From contig NC_079883.1 of NCBI RefSeq assembly GCF_029227915.1, positions 24,180,001 to 24,244,000 of the forward strand: a stretch of DNA of 64,000 bases. Reading direction: 5' to 3'. The notes under the pieces were generated by a model that saw only the letters and a list, made by a program, of their open reading frames with translations, made no database searches and was not told the origin of the DNA. Shown in pieces: positions 1-12,502 of the stretch (position 1 is the stretch's first letter; each line of letters starts with the position of its first letter). The DNA comes from Hydractinia symbiolongicarpus. Lineage: Eukaryota; Cnidaria; Hydrozoa; Anthoathecata; Hydractiniidae. The position numbers were made by a program, and so were the translations under genes.

Positions 1-44
1 AAATAACGTCTTCCACGTCAGCATCTTTATAAGTAAATTCATAC

Positions 45-2190
45 CAGTAATTTTTTATCACCCACTTGAAACCCACTAAGCAATCGCATAGCTCTTAATC
101 CAGATTCAGGTTCTGCGTACTCGCAAAATCCAAAGGCTAAAAAACAAAGGTGATTATTATACATACACAAAAAATTTAAGCTTATTTATACTATTTTAAA
201 GAAAAGGGTCACCAGAGAGGTAAAATGATTTTTTAGTATCCTCATTAGCTACATGTATAAATGTACATCAAATTTCTATTAGATGACTGTGTTTCAACTA
301 AGTCTTATAACACAATATTTCTTATTTTCTGTTTTTAAAAGTTGTTTTACGCTTAAGCATCTAAGCCCCTAGTGATTTACAAACTTTTATCATGGAGTTA
401 TTTGTTTTAAAAGGTAATTTTCAAGAAAAAGGAATAAAATAAAAGGCTGCTAGTATGTTCATAGCCTGTCCCGAAGTATTCATATTGTACATAACATAGG
501 ATCATGATCATTTTAAACACCCATTATATAAAAAGCTTTTAAGATTCATATTCTTGCGCATACCCTTCGGCATTAGTGAAACATAATTTGGTTCGTTGAT
601 TCAATTTGTTGATGTAAACATGCCACGGAAACAATGAAAATATGATAAGTATATCATAGATAGAACATGTCTTACTTTTAAAACATTGTCATGTATATAC
701 AAAACTTTTCATAATGATCATACATGATTCTGGCATGAAAAAATTCAATACAATTAAAGAGTGGTTTTATCAAACAACGAGAAAAACTGAACACATACCT
801 TGCAAGCGACCGGAAGCCCCTTGTACACGTTTCCAACTTACAATATATCCACATTTCTAATCAGTATGAACATGAGTTAGAGATGAAACAAGGATTGTAA
901 ACAAAACACGAAATAACGATAGCACAGAAAAAGTAAAAATAGAAGTTTAAACTTACCAAGTAGACAAAGAAAAGGCTTAGAAAAAACATTTACAGTACGT
1001 TGAATGATAAGTTTAAATTTATTAGGTGCTATAAATAAAAAAATGTTGCCAGTTAGATCTATGTATAGTTAACAAAGAAACGCGCTTCAGCTGAGAATTT
1101 TCAATAAAAATGTTTTTAAAATAGTCTGTGTATCAACACTTAACATCCCTTACCATCAGAATCTGCCTAATCAGTGTGTCTGAAGCTTTATCTGTTATGT
1201 TACCTACAAATACTGTAGTTATTTCTTGCTTTCCAACCTACAAATAAAGAGTGATATCAAGAGAACATTTATTTAGGAATAGCAAAAAATTAAAAGACAT
1301 GGGACAATAGTCATTTTGTCAAAAAAAATTTTGTTAATCAATTCACCTTTATAATATATATGCATTGATAAACTTTGAATGCACATCCCTAACAGGTCTA
1401 AAATTACTGATGACAGAAAATGTCGAAATTTGCTATTACTTAAATATGGCATTCTAATTTTAAGATTTATAAGTTTATCGAAGCTCAGAGCGTAAGGTAT
1501 ATAGCATGCCATAGAAAGCAGATTAATCCTTTTTGCTAAGCATTCAACATGACAATAGGATTTTGTAACTTGACAGTTTTGTGTGGATGTTCCAGGCCAT
1601 TTCTTGAATAAAACTATGCCAGAGCTACAAAAAGCACCCGCTAAAAAAATTACGAGTGTTATGGTGTGCGAAAAATTGCACTCGTAAGCAAAATTTACAA
1701 GTGCGATGTGAATATTTGCAAGTGTGATTCACACTTAACTATTTTTTGTTTATCGCAAATGGTCTTTCGTCTTTCGTTCAATTCTCAGTGTAATGCACCA
1801 GCCGAGCATAAGAGTGTCAGCATGAAGGAAAGGGGCCTTTAAGGGGACTTTCATGTTCTCTATACTTTTTAAACAAATCAATCACGAAGAAATGCATGTT
1901 ATGTAATTAGCGTAATAGCCTTTTTCATCGCTCTATAATATTTTTTTTAAAAAAAGAAAAAATTCACGAGTGCGATAATAAACACTTGTAAATCTTTTTA
2001 CGAGTGTGCGGGCGAGTGCGCGTGCGATCGCACTCGTCTCAAGGAATGGCCTGATGTTCGCACAAGCTTAGTCGCTTAAATTGGACTTAATCTGGGTAAA
2101 TATTATAAAAAGAATAGTGATTAAAGCAAGATATAAGAAACAATTGTGACTTACCATTGGAGGTACAGTGCCATTAACAACTGGAGCCAT
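45..2190 (-). CDS. RBM25: RBM25 splicing factor, N-terminal part (partial, runs off left edge)
   Basis: Four minus-strand coding exons read in order: 2155-2190 (12 codons starting at ATG 2190), 1154-1237, 799-856 and 45-136. All have GT donors and AG acceptors, and the phases agree (0, 0, 1, 0). They encode the start of an RRM: RNP2-like TTVFVGNI near residue 19, then KASDTLIRQ, SWKRVQGAS, and RNP1-like FGFCEY near residue 61. These strings are characteristic of RBM25, a U1-snRNP-associated regulator of alternative splicing and 5' splice-site choice in the nucleus. The family also has a central RE/RD-rich region and a C-terminal PWI domain, which must lie left of the window. The leader before the RRM is only about 18 residues, much shorter than the proline-rich vertebrate one, so an upstream exon cannot be excluded. 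Intron 1 holds a miniature transposon at 1593-2053. Confidence 0.88.
1593..2053. mobile_element. Miniature DNA transposon, CAGGCC termini, 6-bp target duplication
   Basis: The ends are inverted copies: CAGGCCATTTCTTGA on the left and, reverse-complemented, CAGGCCATTCCTTGA on the right (14 of 15 match). The element is flanked by a perfect direct repeat ATGTTC at 1587-1592 and 2054-2059. It is 461 bp long with no ORF. Subterminal sequence is full of CGAGTG / CACTCG words in both orientations. It sits in RBM25 intron 1 and resembles the element at 13060-13261. Termini starting CAGGCC recall hAT elements, but those make 8-bp duplications, so the superfamily is left open. Confidence 0.7.
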
Positions 2191-2210
2191 TTTTTATATT
2201 ATTTAGAATG

Positions 2211-3530
2211 CTAAAGAGTGTATACAAGTATAACATCCAAATATAATTACACTGGGGAAAATAAAAATTACCAATGGCAAAAATAATTAAAAAAAACAGT
2301 TACAAAATAGTTTAGCCGATTTTAGGCTGTCCAATTTATTTTCAAAAATTCTAGGAGTTTCCTAATACAGGCTCAAAATCCAATCCTTTTTGGTACTAGT
2401 CTTTCTGCACTTGCGTCTATTACGCAGATTATTATGCAGATTTGCCTAATCTAAAAGACTTGCGCAAAATTAAGTTATTAAGTTTGTTTTTTCTATAATA
2501 TAGACAGATGAAATTCTAGTAGAAAGGTATGTTGCAAGGACATACACTCTTGTGGTATATTTAGCGGAGGTTGTAATGTGGCCTACTACTACTTGTGTTG
2601 AAGAGATAAACGTGTTTAAAAACTGTGACATTTTAAAAATTTCATTTTTAACAGATTTTTACATAAAAGGGCATAAATCAGGGTTACTTCAATATCTAAG
2701 TTTAAAATTTTGAGAAGTGACTCAGTTCAATGCAGTGTTTAAGCTCAGTAAGTTAAAACGTATCCTAAGTGAAGTTTGCATGCTTACATCTGATTTTGTG
2801 TTTTGTTATATTTGTGAGCTTGGAATGTTCAATTCATTGATTAGACTGTATACTGCACTACAATTTGTATCTTTATGAGTTACTCTTGCACCGGAACTAT
2901 CTAGGTGAAAGCTTTTCAGTTGGTAAAAGTGAACTTTATTACATTTCAATATAAGTCTTTTTATACATCATGTTAAATAGATCTAATTTAAAATCTAAAA
3001 AAATTTGAGATATTGTCAAGATCAATGTATACTATCAGTTGAGTAACGAACAATGTCAAAAAGTGAAATAAACAGACTTACAACAATATTTAAGGCAGAA
3101 TTGTGATGTGTAATCATAAACAAACTATTTCTTTTAAAAACAGGCTGAAATCAGTATGTAAAAATGTAAAATGTGTTAGGATACCTTCTGAGAAAATCAA
3201 GTCTGTATTTATATCTCTCACATAATACAAACAAAGTGTGGTCTCATTCAAACAACACATTGATGAACTGTAATTAAACTACAAAGGAAGATCCATATTA
3301 GAAATACTTGAACAAACTCTAAACTAATGAATATAACTTTTAATTGCTATCTGTGTATTATTTAGATAAACTTCAAACCATGATGTTCCACACATCTAAG
3401 GATATCAACAAAGTCATTGTTTAATAGCACAAAACAATCATCTTTCGTTTCAAATGGGACAAAGGGGGACACAACACTTTCTCGATAAACCATGAAATTA
3501 GCTTGTATTTTCTAGTTGAACCATACACCT
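2211..3530. other. Intergenic, no gene seen
   Basis: AT-rich sequence upstream of the RBM25 start codon. No ORF with recognisable similarity, no clear exon and no repeat was found on either strand. It presumably contains the RBM25 promoter, but no motif stands out. Confidence 0.5.
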
Positions 3531-3780
3531 TTAGCAACTCGCAAAGTGACCTTTCAGACATCTTTGACCAGCACCAACTGTCACGCCATAGTCATCATAA
3601 ATATCTACAGTGGCACCAAATTCTTTCACAATATCGAAAAACCAAACCGTGTCAACAGACTTTTTATCAGCTGCAATAGCACAAACTGTTTTAGGAAGAA
3701 AAAAATCTACACTCACTACATCACCAGAGAATTCTCTATTATAGATGTGCATATTTTACTTTGCTGGCCTCACAAATATC

Positions 3781-3900
3781 GAGGGATATACCCTGTCTAT
3801 TATTTCCAGGAGGGGCTATGGCTTAGATGGAGAGTCCATCGAGGGATATACCCTGTCTATTATTTCCAGGAGGGGCTATGGCTTAGATGGAGTGTCCTTG
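3781..3900. repeat. 60-bp tandem duplication (two copies)
   Basis: Copies at 3781-3840 and 3841-3900 are identical for their first 52 bases and differ at only a few positions near the end of the unit. The near-identity implies a recent duplication. It adjoins or forms the tail of the SINE at about 3900-4121. Confidence 0.9.
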
Positions 3901-4121
3901 AGTATTTCATGCTCATTTTGAGCTACACAGACCCAAATAGGGCCCGCGCTCTACTAGACAACGGCCCACACAGTGTGCCATCTCCCCTATTTCCCTCACA
4001 CGGCTTGGGTTAACCCAGGGCTATGGCAACATTCACTCGCCATGTTGAATCGCCGTCAAGAGGAATCGAACCCGCTCTTCCGCACAGAGTACGAGGGGTA
4101 TAACAACTAATCTACGGCGCC
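3901..4121 (-). mobile_element. tRNA-derived SINE
   Basis: On the minus strand the head starts near 4121 and carries a tRNA-like pol III promoter: a box-A-like stretch (TAGATTAGTTGTTA, complement of 4101-4114) and a canonical box B (GGTTCGATTCC, complement of 4062-4072). The body continues to about 3901 and perhaps through the tandem repeat to 3781. Anticodon and acceptor stems do not fold well enough for a functional tRNA, and the sequence continues well past the tRNA-like part, as in SINEs. The target duplication was not resolved. Confidence 0.55.
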
Positions 4122-4448
4122 ATTATCTGAATGAATGTGGCTTCCAGCGAGTGCAGACACATTCAGAAGGTAATCTTCAAATACAGAGCATTGACCATAC
4201 TTTTCTCGACACAATTCACATATACATAATTTAGGAGCAACTTTAATTGTAGAAGAAAAAGGTGAAAATAGTATTACTTGACAATTGCTGGAACCTTGGA
4301 TAGTATTGAAGACCTTCGTGTTTGTTTGGGTTTTTTTTTCCAATTCAGCCTTAAATTTCCTAAAGTCAAAAGTACACCTATATAGACCAATTTCCCAAAG
4401 TTTGGAATTTCCACAACACACTGCAAAGAAGTGACGGCTTACAAACAA

Positions 4449-6745
4449 TATAAGCCTAACCAGGTGTAAGCCTCAATTTTTCACTTATTTTAAATGCTTC
4501 TTAAGGCAGCTGATGGCATCCTTTAAAAGTCCAGTTTTTTAAGACAGCTTTGTAATTTATTCGGGTTAACCAGGAATATTTTATATTATACGTCAACCCA
4601 TTTTTTCACCAGGATGATGTTTTGAAGTATGGATCGAAAAAATGAGATGCGACTTTTCTTCTATATATAATTTAAAAAATATTTGGTAACAGTTAATATT
4701 TCGACAGTTTAATATGAGGAGGATGGCTAGCTAGCTCTAGCCATGTCTAGCCATGTGTGCGTGACGTTTGCCTTGAAAGCCACGATTGATATATGCATAA
4801 TAAAGAACATAAAATCAAAAATAGGAAGAAGATAACGTCTGTTTTGTTGATTTCGCTTGCTAGCTAGTGAAAAAAATAAACAGAAAGATTTAACGTTCAC
4901 CAGCCAAAGTCTCGTTCCGTGCCGCCATTACCCAATGGATCTACGCTCCTGCGTGGTGCAAAACTTACCTATAAAACGATGAAACATTGCTATAGTTATA
5001 GTATTTAACCAAACGGGAGAGCGCACAAGGCATTGTGGGACATTAAATAAATATTTCGGACCTCCCGATATATAACGGGACATCATCCGATTTAAACCCT
5101 TTTTAGAATTTTTTTTCTGCGTGCGTAAATAAAAATGAAAAAACAATAGTCATAGTTTCTTGTGACTAGAAAAACAAAAGGCATAGGATAATAATAAAGC
5201 ATTATCGTCTTGGAATGACAGAGAAAAGCTTACCCGTACTTCTTACTTTTACTTTTCGGTAATCTCTTTTATACTAAAAAAAAGCCGGTAAAAAAGTTTG
5301 GACCAAAAAATAATTCTAGCTATTAAAACTTTTGCGCCAGTCTTGTCCTGAGGTTTTTTTTATTCCTTTAATTTGACGACAGTGACAGCTGCAAAGTAGC
5401 CCTTGTCTTGGCACGGCAATAGCAGACAAAATGGCGTAAATTTAACCTCGATTTCCCCGGGGCTTTTTCGAGTTTCGCGTAGCCTGAGTTACTTTTCTTA
5501 CCAACGAAGCTTTAAATAACTTCTTAAATCGACTTTTAAAAAAAAATTCGTTCCTAAAGATAACATCAGCATACACATGTCAAATTTAGGCTGTTTTTTA
5601 GCATTTGACAGACTATAACTCTGTAACACGCGACAAGCAAACTTGTAGTAGGGTGCAACTTGTGCGATTAACTTTTGATAATTCCCAGGGTTTGTCAGTT
5701 TTTTCGCTGGAATTTAAAAAGAACTAATAAGCTTTAGGGACGGACTTGTGTTTTTGATTAAAAAATTGCTTCGATTTCATTTTTGGTATTTTTTATGGCG
5801 TGATATAATCATAGTCTCTAGACTATTTAAAAAACGACTTCTAGATATTTCCATGAGTTTATTGGTATATTTTCTTGCTGTTAAAATAAAAACATTACAG
5901 AATGTAAACACCCAACTTCGTACAAGGCGTAGTGACAAGAATCCTCGGACATGCATATGCCTCTGAGACTGGTGACGTGGTTGCTAAACAAGCTACTTAA
6001 ACAGCTTCTTTTATGCACATTTTTTGTACTTTTAAAGTATTTCACTACTAAAAAAGGTTCAGTAAAATGAATTTCCTACATTTTCCAGGTATAGAAATAC
6101 TCTGGTCAGAAAATATCTGCGCGTCTAACAGTACCTGAAAACAGCTATTTATTTATTTTATATCTCTATCGTTTCATTCTAGCATTGTGAACGTTTTGCA
6201 TTATGAAATACATAATCTGTCCACAATTACAACTTATGTTTAGAACAGATTTAAAACATTTCAGTCTAAACTTGGTAGCAACACAGAAGTCGTATACCCA
6301 ACCTCGTTCCCAGCGCTTGTTGTCTCTTTTCAATATCTGGACGGCGAGACAACATGTTCGAATCGCCGCCCTGTTGTCAGAAGAGATACAATGTGCCCTG
6401 GAGACCAGGGTTGGTCTTATACTCTTTTTCTGCCCTTTGATATAAAGGCTTATATTTTTAGTGTAGTGTAGTGTAAAGTTGCTTGTTGCTGCCAGCTTTA
6501 CAAAATAAAAACACCATATCAGCTCAACAAATAATGTTTTTCAAATATACTTAAAATTGAAATATTTTTGACATTTCGAAAATTAATATTATTCTAAAAA
6601 TAAAATATAAATATATATAACTATATTACACAAATAAAAACGTTTTTTTTTAAAAAAAAAATTATCGGTAAATATTCCAAAACATTTTGAACAAGTCACA
6701 AAACAAACATAACACAAACATCAACAACAACAACAACCTCAAACG
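4449..6745. other. Intergenic, no gene seen (one miniature element)
   Basis: AT-rich sequence downstream of the 511-aa gene. Apart from the inverted-repeat element at 6298-6414, no supported gene or RNA was found. A short minus-strand ATG followed by a GTAAGT donor near 4970-4990 could be a first exon, but no partner exon was found. Confidence 0.4.
6298..6414. mobile_element. Miniature inverted-repeat element, CCTCGTtCCCAG family
   Basis: The left end CCAACCTCGTTCCCAG is matched in inverted form by the right end, ccctggagaccagggttgg. The element is 117 bp, has no coding capacity, and contains an internal inverted repeat around ggcgagac / gtctc. Similar termini occur at 24935-25018, 58447-58566, 59079-59133 and 61139-61360. 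Confidence 0.5.
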
Positions 6746-9700
6746 TTAAAACGACAAACAGTCCGATGGATAGGAACTCTCACTTGAGCATTTCACAGAT
6801 TTTTGCTGCGGAGTGAACGGTAACTTTAAGTCTGTTTCTTCGCCAAATAAGCAACAAGTCAGATCTGGCACACATGCATCTACTTCATTAGAAATTACAT
6901 CTTCCGTTGTACTTAATTTTCTCCGTGGCAAAAAGGATAGCTTCCGCCGACCACTTTCATTATTTGAGCGAATCTAAAATAAAGGTTTATAACTTCTAAC
7001 AGGTTTCTGAATTGGCTAACATTATTCAGCATATTTTGGAACTGAAATAGCTCTTATAAGCAAACCAAGGCTGAGAAAATATACACTATGCTTATAGTAA
7101 GAGTTTAAGCATAATTTAAAGCACTACCTCATTGGGTGGAGTTTCATCTGTACAATTTTTCTCACACACATCTGTATTCTCGTTTTCAACTGTCTAAAAT
7201 AATCAGATAAAACTGTGTACGAATGTTTAACTGTATAACTTGACTTAAGTTTAAAACCAAGTACTGGAATCTAACCCAAACAATAAAGCTGAATTTCCAC
7301 TTAAGAGCAAAACATAACGGAACGGGAAAAATACTTGAATGTGATTGGCTACCAGCTAATTATTATTTTGTTTTTATAAATTTTATTCAGTTTCTGTCCG
7401 CAAGAAAAGTTGAAATAATTTCAATTTTCAGTTTAGATCAGAACGAAAAATTTTATCAATCAGATTTTTTGCAATCATTTTGGGAAAATTATTGTCACGA
7501 AAAACATTTTCATTCACCTTAATCAAAATAATACAGAAAGACTGAGAATTGAACAATGAATTTTCAGGTACGAGATTAAGGAACCATTCAATATAGATTG
7601 TTTCCACCCGACTGACAACAGCATTTCAGAAAAAAAGTCCGAATACCTGGCATGGTTTGAAACTATCGAAATACGAGCATGCAAACACTTTTTCACATTC
7701 GCTTATTTATTTACTCCGAGGGAATAATGGCCGATACGCAAAATGTTGCTCAGAGCCGAATTTGCTCTCTTAGTCGTCAATAAAGTCGTCCTGCTTCAAC
7801 CATGACGTCCAAGTCCCGATTTACTTTTACAAGAAAAAAGTTTAAGAGCCTTAATTTTCCCCGTGCATTTAGGATCGTTGCCGAAAATTTGTAGCTTTAG
7901 TCTTGATGTACCCGGCGCTTCTAATTTCAAACTTGCAAAACTCAAGAAGGCGAAAAATTTATCCTTTAACAAAAAATTCTATAAAGATTTGTTAATCGAA
8001 TGACGAAAAGGAGTAAACCTATACAAAAGTGCGTGTATCCACCAAAAAAAAAGAAGAGAGTTTGTAGAAAAAAGTTATTTTAAATACATAATAACATAAG
8101 AAAATATCTTACCACTTCAGTTTCAGTAATTTTTAAATTCTTCTCTTCGTTCACTTCAAACGTTTCCTTCTGATTGGTTAGTTTTGTATTGCACACATAC
8201 GTACATATTTTATCATCACTAACAGGACAGCTTCGTAAGTTGTATCCCTTCTTCAAAAAACACAAACTACCATTTTTTAAAGTCACATTCCCTGGTTTGC
8301 TGGGAACAGTTGGAAGTGGTAATCTCTTCCCCGTGGGTTTGTTTTTTTTCTTCGTAGTGTTTCTTTTTACTTTTTTTGGAGAAATTTTCATAGCAATTCT
8401 TTTTCTTTTTTTTCTACTTTTCTTTTTATCTTTGCTGTGAGATTCAGTAGTTGTTTTGGCTTTAGTTTTATTAGCTTTACGAATTTCGACAATCTCTGAC
8501 ATAATACAACTCTCTAGGGAATTTTCCTCTTGGTAAACTTCGTTAAACTCAGAGGGAATTGGTGAAAATTCATCTTCTTGTTTATCTATTTGCTCTGTCC
8601 TTTCATTTATATTTTCACCAACACAATCCTCCACGTGACTGGAATCGTCCAATCTGTTGTCATCATTAATATTATTATTATTATTATCTACAATTTCATC
8701 AATATCTGAATTGGAGAGCTCGTCGTTTTGACAAACCTTGTTCTCACCCTGAGATATTTTATTGATTTTTTTCCTAGTTCGCAAATTATGATTGGTCGGT
8801 GATACATCAGAAGAAAATGGTATTGGTTGAGCTACCTAAATAACAACAAAAGTTTGTTTATAGACATTTTTTGGTGTATATTCTTTATGTGTTGATATAA
8901 TAGTCTTATCCATCCTAAAGCTTAACAAATTTTAAAATCAAATCAAGTTATTTAATTATATTAAACTCTTCTTCTTCAAAACGAGGCGTACTTAAGAGAA
9001 GACGAAAATTAAAAAAATAGTATTTTTGGAGCTATAAATTTAGTCTTGGTAAATAACAAAACATATGAACTTCTGAAACGGTCTAAAAAACAATTTTTGT
9101 CTTCATAATTATTTTTATCCCTGGAAAGAGGCTTTCACATTCTGTATTTTTTTAAAGCAACAACTGCATGAGAAACTGTACTGAAATCTTCAAAATTTAA
9201 AGTTTAAGTATGAACTAAATTGGATTCAAGCAAAATATTTCCTTTTAGCTCTGTTTTGAAAATTGTGTAGCTTCATTTTGCGAAAGATAAACGTTTATAT
9301 TATTTTATGATTATATATAATAATTATTTAGTCTGGGTATTACGTAAAGAAGTAACATTAAACAAACAATTGTGGATAAGACCTGTACTTTTTCGAAGGA
9401 CTTTCGATAATCTTCGGAATTTTTCCACACTCTGTTGCGCAACAATAAAGCAACTTTTCTATCATCAGTCGATGGCCAATGGAAAAACCGCGGGTTCGCC
9501 CGTCCCCCAGGTAATGATTTTAGGAATAAAAAAGACAAATAATTACTGTGTGCAATCAAGCGTACTTACTGAATGTGAAAAGTCCTTTTTCTTAAAATGT
9601 TTTTCAGTACTGGCTAGCCATTTTTCAACTTTAGATTGAGAACTGTCAGGCGACTTCAGTGTATTCTAGATTGTAAAAAATGAGAATTACTTTACATAAC

Positions 9701-12502
9701 ATCCTCAAGAGCTACAAGAATCAGTCACCGCAACTCCCAACAGGTGAAGCTCGAGCTCCACAAGGCGAAATTTTCTGATACATACTCCAAAGACCCACGT
9801 GGTTTGTAGAGCATGCTTGGCAACCAAAAAAGTAGACAATACTTTCGACCAATAAAAAAATGCTACCAGTTAATAAAAGATAGAAGCTATCACAAAATCA
9901 GAACAATGGTAGAGGACAGCTACCACAAAATCGGATAAATGGTAGAGAACAGGTACTGTAACCTGTACACAAACAATCCTTTTTATACAGCCTCTCTTTT
10001 ACTAGACTAGTCATATTAGACATTAATTACTTACAACCAAGTAATGCTTTAGCGGCGCAACAACTTTTTCCTTCGTTTTTGGAGCTTAAAAAGAAAAAAA
10101 GAAAAAAAATATAAATTATGGCGCTATAAACATGAACAATAAAAACTGTACAAAATAAACCAAATCTCTATATTAATACCCACCCTCCGCCTGTGTTCAA
10201 AATGGCAACTTATATTCTTGTGATCTTTTCCGCAATTTTTTAGAAACCAGGGGGTTATTAAATCGAAAACCGCAATATAACCGCACTCATGATCACAGTA
10301 ATAACCTCTATCCCACTAAATTTTCTTTCTTCATACAAACACGCGGCCAAAAATTTACGAGATAGCAACCTGAGAAATACGTGTGACCTCCATGGTATGA
10401 CAGGCGAGAATTAAGGGATTAGCGGACTCGTGAATTCTTCCACAGGCTAACGACTAGTTCTTATTATACTAATCACTTCTATTTTACTAAGTAGGGGATT
10501 GAAAAAAATTAGGACTACATTGATTCTAATCAGAATGACTGATGGTATAGAATATAGAATGCTTATATGGAATTTAAAAACCAGGAGTGTTCCAGAAGTT
10601 TTTCAAGAAAAATTTCGTTTAACAAAAAAAAATCATTAAAAAAATGGTTTCCATAACCTCGCCACTAAAGTTTTTGTCAGAAAACTATTTCCAAGGCGTT
10701 TTTCCCATTCTAGCGAATTCGAAGGAATTTTTTTACATGAGTATATTCCATTCCCAGAAGTTTCCACGAGTAGCAGCTACCCTTGTGTTGTTATTTAACT
10801 CACATGGTCAGACATGCAACTATTGCTGAGTAGCTTTTGCACTAAAAAACCCTACCGATTTTAACAGCCCTTAGCTGAAGTATAAGAGCCTATTAGCTCA
10901 GAATAAAAATATATAGTGTGATTCTCCAATTGATTGCTTATAGTTCATGGATGGTAGTCTAGACTTCTCTAGTCTAGTTTTCTCTTTATCAGCACTCTGT
11001 GTTTATATGTCTGATAAAAAAGTTAAGCAAGTAAAAAAGCGCTATCCAATGAATGTTAAAATGTGTTAGCATGAAGGTTATTAAAGATGACGCAATGGAT
11101 TATATGCATATGAGCGATAAATCAGTTTCATTGATTTCCTCTGCACTTTCAGAGTGGTCAGTCAATTTTCGTATTACTAAATTATAAATTTGTCTGACTT
11201 ATGAATGTAAAATTGGTTATTACAGAAACCAACTTTTTAAGAAAATGTTCCATTGCACTCAGATGACAGCTGTGTTTTATACAACATAATATCATGACTC
11301 TGACAAGTTTTCAGATTACTGGCCACCCTGACATTCAAAGAACACAAATACAAATAACACGCACCGTTACCCTTGATAGGTGACAAACCAAAAATATGTG
11401 GTTGACATATTGATACTCCGCCTTGAACAATAGTTGAATTCTTATTTTCGTCAAAATCTTGATCTAAGGCTAAATTAATATGAAAAATTGAAAACAATAA
11501 AAACTCTATATCAACACAGAGGAGGCACTTAATTAACGGATACTGACCGGTTTTGATGTTGTACTGTAAAATACAAAGGCGGAGGTCAAAAGTACAGACC
11601 AAGCTTGCGGAGTCTGCACCCTTGACAGAGGGCATTGTATTTTACAGTGCAACATCAAAACCAGTCAGTATCCGTTTTATTACCTGACTGTATCTGGTCT
11701 GCAAATAAATATTCCTTTGTGAACAAAACAAACAAAGTTATATTTAAGTTGCTATTCCCAAGGCACAAGGGAAAAAATGCATGTTTGATTTTGATACTTT
11801 TCAAATTCCTGATCTCTCGATTTTAAACTTTTGTAAGTTCGCAAAACAAATTCGAATCATAGTTTATGTGAATTGAAACGAAAAGATGGTTTTAGATGAG
11901 CTACTTTTATATATTTTGTGTGCTATGAAAATGTTTTTTGTTTGTTTACGTTTTTATGTTGCCATTTTAAGAATGGCTACCCAAATCGGTTAGTATGGCT
12001 TCATACAAGGACCTGGTAAAATAAGCCGTAAACCAATAAAATCATCGGATTTTTTTATACTAACCAGTTTTTTGTATCAGTCAGGTAATAAGGTACCGTA
12101 TTCCCTGTATTTGACACCCTCAGTATATTTTTACTATTTCAAGGCAGAATAGTGGCATTTATTAGGGAAGGGCAGCACTGAGGGGACATGACATAATACA
12201 TACCAGGATTTTCTGCTTCCTCATGCAATACTTTCAAATTTTTAGTTGCTGTTACGTCTGTGGCTGCTGACTTTGCTTTTCTGTTTTGTGACCATCTCCT
12301 TTGACGTCCATTGCATTTATAGGTCGCATGAGAAGTTTCTTTAGGAAGTGGTGTACCCTTGTGGATTTTGGGAGGTGGGGCAATCCTTTCACATTTGTAG
12401 TTTCTTGTTTTCGAAAAAGAAGGTGTGGCAGCTATAGTCTCCCAGCAACTATCACTTGTGTTTTGCTGGCTGGCCATGGTTTGTGCAACACCAAGCTTCT
12501 CC
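6746..12502 (-). CDS. Unrecognised lysine-rich, probably nuclear protein, 511 aa, seven exons
   Basis: Minus-strand exons: 12204-12502 (ATG at 12477; coding 12204-12477), 11371-11469, 10035-10084, 9570-9665, 8113-8835, 7128-7193 and 6746-6973 (TAA). Every boundary is GT-AG and phases join without a stop (1536 coding nt). The N-terminus is polar with WETIAATPSF near residue 13. Exon 4 contains a KVEKWLAST segment. The large exon 5 (residues 174-414) begins Ser/Asn/Asp/Glu-rich, including an NNNNN run, then carries a strongly basic block around residues 308-348 (KKKSRKKRKR and similar) that should act as a nuclear localisation or nucleic-acid-binding region. The C-terminus is Ser/Cys-rich. No catalytic domain or zinc finger is visible and I do not recognise the family. 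An AG acceptor 25 nt before the ATG implies an upstream non-coding exon or spliced leader. Confidence 0.72.

Larger units (their letters stand above)
3531..4448 (-). pseudogene. Decayed coding remnant split by a SINE
   Basis: Two minus-strand open stretches, 4107-4448 and 3531-3752, share a cysteine- and aromatic-rich composition (for example CICELCREKYG in the first, DTVWFFDIVKE in the second). They are separated by the SINE and tandem repeat at 3781-4121. Read together they look like one older ORF interrupted by the insertion. No intact start or continuous frame remains. I do not recognise the family; a decayed transposon-encoded protein is as likely as a host gene. Confidence 0.35.

Noticed and set aside
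3516-4013. 165-codon plus-strand ORF with an internal duplicated segment
   Set aside because: The duplication is the 60-bp DNA tandem repeat and the rest reads through SINE sequence; it is antisense to the decayed ORF.
4040-4121. Possible functional tRNA gene on the minus strand
   Set aside because: Box B is perfect, but stems pair poorly and the sequence continues into a SINE body.
4960-4995. Short minus-strand ATG exon with GTAAGT donor
   Set aside because: Only about six codons and no partner exon found; could be chance.
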